From: JAQVEM01 sp964595565
GTDB lineage: Bacteria; Actinomycetota; Humimicrobiia; Humimicrobiales; Humimicrobiaceae
NCBI GenBank assembly: GCA_964595565.1
Contig: CAZQQX010000043.1
Span: 1 to 7,855, forward strand
Length of the DNA stretch: 7,855 bases
Direction of reading: 5' to 3'
Below are positions 4,817 through 7,855 of the stretch, in pieces. How positions within the stretch are numbered: position 1 is the stretch's first letter; each line of letters opens with the position of its first letter. A program made the translations under genes and the position numbers. The notes under the pieces were generated by a model. That model worked only from the letters and a program-made list of their open reading frames with translations, did not search any database and was not told the origin of the DNA.

Positions 4817-6704
4817 AATACTCTTAATTGGTCAACCAAATGTAGGCAAGTCGAGTCTGCTCAATGCTTTAGTGGGTTCAAAGGTCATAGTGTCTAATTA
4901 TCCCGGAACCACCGTAGAAGTTGTCAGGGCTAAAAAAACATTTGGAGAAACGAAAATAGAGTTTGAGGATACCCCGGGGATATATTCTATTTCTGATAGA
5001 AGTGAAGAAGAAAAAGTTACGGAGAGAGCTCTGTTCGAGGAAGATATAGACGGAGCGGTAATACTTGCCGATGCGGTATCTCTCGAAAGAAGTCTTTACC
5101 TGGTCTTTCAGGTGCTGGAAGCCAGGATTCCCGTTATTGTGGCTCTTAATTTTATTGAGAGTGCGGAAAAAAGGGGGATTATAATTGATTACAGAAAATT
5201 GTCTAAATTACTGAGTGTTCCCGTAATTCCCATCAATCCATTAAAAAAAACAGGACTAAGAGAACTTATAGATGCATTTTTAGAGTTAGAAGAAACTAAA
5301 AGGACGACCTTTAATGTTAAATATGATGATGATATCGAAAGGGCGATAGAGGAAATATCCGGTCAGGTAAATGGCAGGCTGCCCAAAAGATTTGTTTCAT
5401 TAAGGACTCTGGAAGAAGACAAAGATTATTACGGGTATTTGAAGGATAAAAATGTAATTGAGAAGGCTAAAGAACACCTGAGAGAACATCCCAGAGTTGC
5501 ATGTGATATATCCATAACCAGGTATGGAACGGCTGCGTTTATTGCAGAAAAAATTACCCGATTGTTCAAAGTAGAGGGAAAAACAGGGAGTATGGAAGAT
5601 AAAATTGACCGGGTTCTTCTGCACCGGGTGTGGGGCCCGGTTTTAACTGTTGTTACCTTTGCGATAATATTTGGCATATTGCTTTATCTTGGAGGATGGA
5701 TAGAAGAAACTCTTATGGGTCTGGCTGAAGAAACAATTTTACCTGCGCTTGACATGGGAAGCAGCTTTCCTGCCATGGCTTTAGAAGCAGGATTAACGGG
5801 AGTGATGGCCGGTGTTTCTATTGCCCTTCCATATGTTTTTTTATTTTATATAATTTTTACCCTGATTGAAGATAGCGGACTTCTTTCCAGATTTGTTATA
5901 AACGCCGAGAGGTTTTTGAGGAAATTAAGTCTACCCGGTAAAGCAATTATCCCGCTGGCTCTGGGTCTGGGCTGCACTGTACCCGCTACCAGCGCTACAA
6001 GAATATTATCTTCAGAAAAAGAAAGATTTTACACAGCGTCCCTTTTTACTGCGGTTCCGTGTTCTTCAAGGCTTGCTATAATAATGGGAATAGTCGGTCA
6101 TTTTGGAGGTAAACTTCTGGCAGTTTATGTTCTGGCCTCTCTTGTGGTGGCTTTTTTAATCTTTGGTTTTATTATGAAAAAAGTAATGCGAATTGAAAAG
6201 AAGCCTATTTTTCATGAATTGCCCGAGCTGCCGACTTACCGGGCACCTTCGATAAAAAATATCCTTACCAAAAGCTGGATCAGAATGAAGTCCTTTATTT
6301 ATATAGTCATACCTTTCCTTATTATAGGAGGTATGGTTTATTCGGGATTGGACGCTCTGGGTGTTACTAAAATGATGGTAAAACCTTTCTCTCCTATTAC
6401 ATGGTGGCTGGGATTACCTGATGTAACTGTTGTTCCATGGCTTTTTAGCTATCTGCAGAAGGACCTTTCTTCGGCGATGCTTTTCTCTGTCCTCGGGAGC
6501 AGAATAGCTGAAGTTTTAACACCTCTTCAGATTTATACATTTGGTATGGCAACTACCCTTGGAATACCATGTATGATTGCCACGGGTATGCTCTGGAAGG
6601 AATTTGGAGCAAAAAAAGCTATTATCCTGACCCTGGTCTCGGCAGCTTACGGCCTGTTATTTGCCGGTGTGGCCTTTAGAGTAGTTTCTCTTTTTTTGAA
6701 ATAG
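4803..6704 (+). CDS. feoB: Ferrous iron transporter FeoB (divergent G4 motif)
   Basis: A 633-residue FeoB, shorter than E. coli FeoB (about 770) but within the family range. The N-terminal GTPase (about 1-160) has G1 GQPNVGKSS (10-18), G2 region NYPGTTVE (32-39) and G3 DTPG (56-59). The G4 motif is NFIE (116-119) instead of the usual NxxD, and the G5 region (INPLKKTG, 144-151) lacks the typical SA. A helical GDI-like region (about 165-262) leads into about 8 membrane segments. Core motifs include EDSGLLSR (356-363), GCTVPATSATR (390-400, with the conserved Cys391) and PCSSRL (419-424), where most FeoBs have SCxARLP. It moves Fe2+ across the cytoplasmic membrane under control of nucleotide binding. 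Translation is likely coupled to the upstream regulator, whose FeoA domain is the only FeoA here. Another divalent metal such as Mn2+ is possible, as reported for some FeoB homologues. Confidence 0.92.
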   Translation: MKNLKILLIGQPNVGKSSLLNALVGSKVIVSNYPGTTVEVVRAKKTFGETKIEFEDTPGIYSISDRSEEEKVTERALFEEDIDGAVILADAVSLERSLYLVFQVLEARIPVIVALNFIESAEKRGIIIDYRKLSKLLSVPVIPINPLKKTGLRELIDAFLELEETKRTTFNVKYDDDIERAIEEISGQVNGRLPKRFVSLRTLEEDKDYYGYLKDKNVIEKAKEHLREHPRVACDISITRYGTAAFIAEKITRLFKVEGKTGSMEDKIDRVLLHRVWGPVLTVVTFAIIFGILLYLGGWIEETLMGLAEETILPALDMGSSFPAMALEAGLTGVMAGVSIALPYVFLFYIIFTLIEDSGLLSRFVINAERFLRKLSLPGKAIIPLALGLGCTVPATSATRILSSEKERFYTASLFTAVPCSSRLAIIMGIVGHFGGKLLAVYVLASLVVAFLIFGFIMKKVMRIEKKPIFHELPELPTYRAPSIKNILTKSWIRMKSFIYIVIPFLIIGGMVYSGLDALGVTKMMVKPFSPITWWLGLPDVTVVPWLFSYLQKDLSSAMLFSVLGSRIAEVLTPLQIYTFGMATTLGIPCMIATGMLWKEFGAKKAIILTLVSAAYGLLFAGVAFRVVSLFLK

Positions 6705-6743
6705 TCTGCTTTAAGTAAAATAAAAATTACCTGAAATTAAAAC

Positions 6744-6780
6744 CTTAAAAAATTTATTGGTTTAATAACTATTTTTTAAG
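6744..6780. terminator. AT-rich hairpin after feoB, candidate terminator
   Basis: CTTAAAAAAT (6744-6753) pairs exactly with ATTTTTTAAG (6771-6780). An inner TTATT (6754-6758) pairs with AATAA (6764-6768) around the loop GGTTT, with a 2-nt bulge. The result is a nearly continuous 15-bp stem with T-runs in the 3' arm, 40 bp after the feoB stop. It has almost no G-C pairs, so it would be weak, but its position between feoB and the separately promoted ferritin gene fits a terminator. Confidence 0.4.
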
Positions 6781-6827
6781 TTCCTTCACCATTTAGCCAT
6801 ACCGGTTATATCTGGTATTTTTGCTTA

Positions 6828-6856
6828 TTGACAATATATTGGGAGTATATTATTTT
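6828..6856 (+). promoter_or_regulatory. Promoter of the Dps-like ferritin gene with nested dyads
   Basis: A perfect TTGACA -35 (6828-6833) is followed after 17 bp by TATTTT (6851-6856); TATTAT at 6848 is a closer -10 match but with a short spacer. Two dyads overlap the promoter: TATTG-A-CAATA (6826-6836), over the -35, and AATATA (6833-6838) / TATATT (6846-6851), between the boxes. These could be operator sites for a metal or peroxide regulator; they are unlike the 13-bp units before the feo operon. The transcript leader would be about 65 nt. Confidence 0.5.
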
Positions 6857-6929
6857 TATTAAAGAGGCCTTTTAAACTGTTTATTTTCTATATTTAAAAT
6901 TAAATTAAACTTAACAGGAGGGAAATAAG

Positions 6930-7421
6930 ATGGGAACAAGAGCAAAGGATATAGTTAAAATGGATGTAGAAAAAGTTATTGAAATGCTTAATAAGGCGTA
7001 TGCAGATGAGTGGCTTGCATATTATCAATACTGGGTTGGTGCAAAAGTGGTAACCGGCTCACTGAGGGGTATTGCAGAAAGTGAGCTCATTGAACACGCT
7101 ACTGAAGAACTGGGGCATGCAGAAATGATTGCCGAAAGGATAATCACCCTCGGCGGCACTCCAATTTTAAACCCGGATGACCTTGCTAAAATGTCTAATT
7201 GCGGTTATGATGCTCCGGAGGACCCATCGGTAAAGGCTATTGTACAGCAGAATGTAAAAGGTGAGCAGTGTGCGATTGATGTTTATAATAAAATGCTGGA
7301 GGTTTTAAAAGATAAAGATGAGGTTACTTATAAAATGATTCTGGACATACTGGAAGACGAACTGGAGCATGAACAGGATCTCCAGACAATAATGGAAGAC
7401 CTGAAATCAATGGGTAAGTAG
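6930..7421 (+). CDS. Dps-like ferritin (DPSL/thioferritin type)
   Basis: A 163-residue four-helix ferritin-like protein. Di-iron ligands expected for a ferroxidase site are present: Glu27, Glu60-x-x-His63 (EELGHAE), Glu112 and Glu144-x-x-His147 (EDELEHEQD). Two cysteines, Cys91 (SNCGYDAPEDP) and Cys114 (GEQCAIDVY), sit in the positions that define the DPSL or thioferritin subfamily, known from Sulfolobus, Pyrococcus and Bacteroides and placed between Dps and bacterioferritin. Such proteins form 12-subunit cages that oxidise Fe2+, preferably with H2O2, and store it as ferric mineral, protecting anaerobes from Fenton chemistry. A strong AGGAGG site 8 nt before the ATG at 6930 sets the start; Met11 is a less likely alternative. 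It is transcribed from its own promoter, directly after the regulator-feoB operon, so import and storage of iron are side by side. Confidence 0.88.
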   Translation: MGTRAKDIVKMDVEKVIEMLNKAYADEWLAYYQYWVGAKVVTGSLRGIAESELIEHATEELGHAEMIAERIITLGGTPILNPDDLAKMSNCGYDAPEDPSVKAIVQQNVKGEQCAIDVYNKMLEVLKDKDEVTYKMILDILEDELEHEQDLQTIMEDLKSMGK

Positions 7422-7477
7422 TTTTATAGTATTTATTTTTCTTTTTACAATATATTACAGGTCCGGGATTAAATTTC

Positions 7478-7855
7478 CTAATTTTCTATCCTCGGGTTTA
7501 TCAGGACTGCCCAGTCCTGTGCAGAAGAAGAACAGGCTTTAATTTTTAGAACAACATTTCCGGATTCTCCTTCATATACACCGAGGTCGATATCTAAGTT
7601 ATCTAAAACTCCATCATAAGTATGAGATGGCACAGGTGTCCCAATTGAAACAATAAGCCCACCTGTATAGATGTGTATACTAAAATCTACGCCATCGGTT
7701 CCAGTTGCCCCTTCTATAAAACCAATCTCTGCTTTAAATCTTGCTCCTTCTGGTATAGTAATTACATCCGAGTACAATCCTGATATAATCCCATAGCTTT
7801 TCCATTCAGGATGTGTTTGAAGGACTTTGGGATAAGTGTTACCATCCTCTAATTT
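7478..7855 (-). CDS. C-terminal part of a probable secreted beta-sandwich protein (cut by window edge)
   Basis: The minus strand is open from the right edge for 125 codons to a TAG at 7478. It has no start in the window, so only the C-terminus is seen. The sequence has strongly alternating, beta-rich character with Gly, Thr and Asp turns: SGLYSDVITIPEGARFKAEI, IEGATGTDGVDFSIHIYTGG, then YDGVLDNLDIDL and SSAQDWAVLINPRIE. This pattern (threshold ITIP-ARFKAEIGF, TDGV-F, YDG-LD-IDVDL, QDWAVW-NPRI) recurs at the end of extracellular proteins of Bacillota as a lectin-like or carbohydrate-binding-like sandwich module. A secreted or cell-surface protein is therefore likely, but its ligand and its N-terminal domains are not visible. 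It is convergent with the ferritin gene, with 56 bp between their stops; that gap is T-rich but shows no clear hairpin. Confidence 0.75.
   Translation of the reverse strand, partial: KLEDGNTYPKVLQTHPEWKSYGIISGLYSDVITIPEGARFKAEIGFIEGATGTDGVDFSIHIYTGGLIVSIGTPVPSHTYDGVLDNLDIDLGVYEGESGNVVLKIKACSSSAQDWAVLINPRIEN

Noticed and set aside
5400..5677. Minus-strand frames inside feoB
   Set aside because: Antisense shadows of the conserved FeoB reading frame, without start signals or recognisable domains.

Overview
This is low-GC, AT-rich bacterial DNA. AGGAGG-type ribosome-binding sites, sigma-A-like promoters, long runs of A/T between genes and the protein families present point to an anaerobic Bacillota-type organism. 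A halanaerobial or clostridial relative is a guess; the sequence cannot fix the genus. No rRNA, tRNA, CRISPR array, insertion sequence or phage gene is visible.

Left part (1-964): the start of a small membrane-anchored protein runs off the left edge on the minus strand, behind its own promoter. Next to it lies a broken piece of a DUF89/ARMT1-type phosphatase gene (391-720, minus), then a non-coding stretch holding the promoter of the next gene.

Middle left (965-3582): a CPA2-type Na+(K+)/H+ antiporter is followed 34 bp later by a stand-alone two-CBS-domain protein, probably co-transcribed. A separate HAD-family phosphatase follows. The gaps after the CBS gene and after the HAD gene each contain a short protein-like minus-strand stretch that may be gene debris.

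Iron region (3745-7421), the most interesting part: a 328-residue regulator combines three modules in one chain, an N-terminal PadR-like winged helix, a central DtxR/MntR-like winged helix with a dimerisation/metal segment, and a C-terminal FeoA domain. It overlaps the start of feoB by 14 nt, and no separate feoA is present. A perfect 34-bp palindrome, built of two abutting 13-bp palindromes, sits over the predicted -10/+1 region of its promoter and is the obvious candidate operator. FeoB has the expected GTPase and membrane-core motifs, but an unusual NxxE in place of NxxD at the guanine-specificity (G4) motif. After an AT-rich hairpin comes a separately transcribed Dps-like ferritin (DPSL/thioferritin type, with the conserved cysteine pair). 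Together these genes would sense iron, import Fe2+ and store or detoxify it.

Right edge (7478-7855): the C-terminal part of a probable extracellular beta-sandwich protein on the minus strand, convergent with the ferritin gene and cut by the window end.
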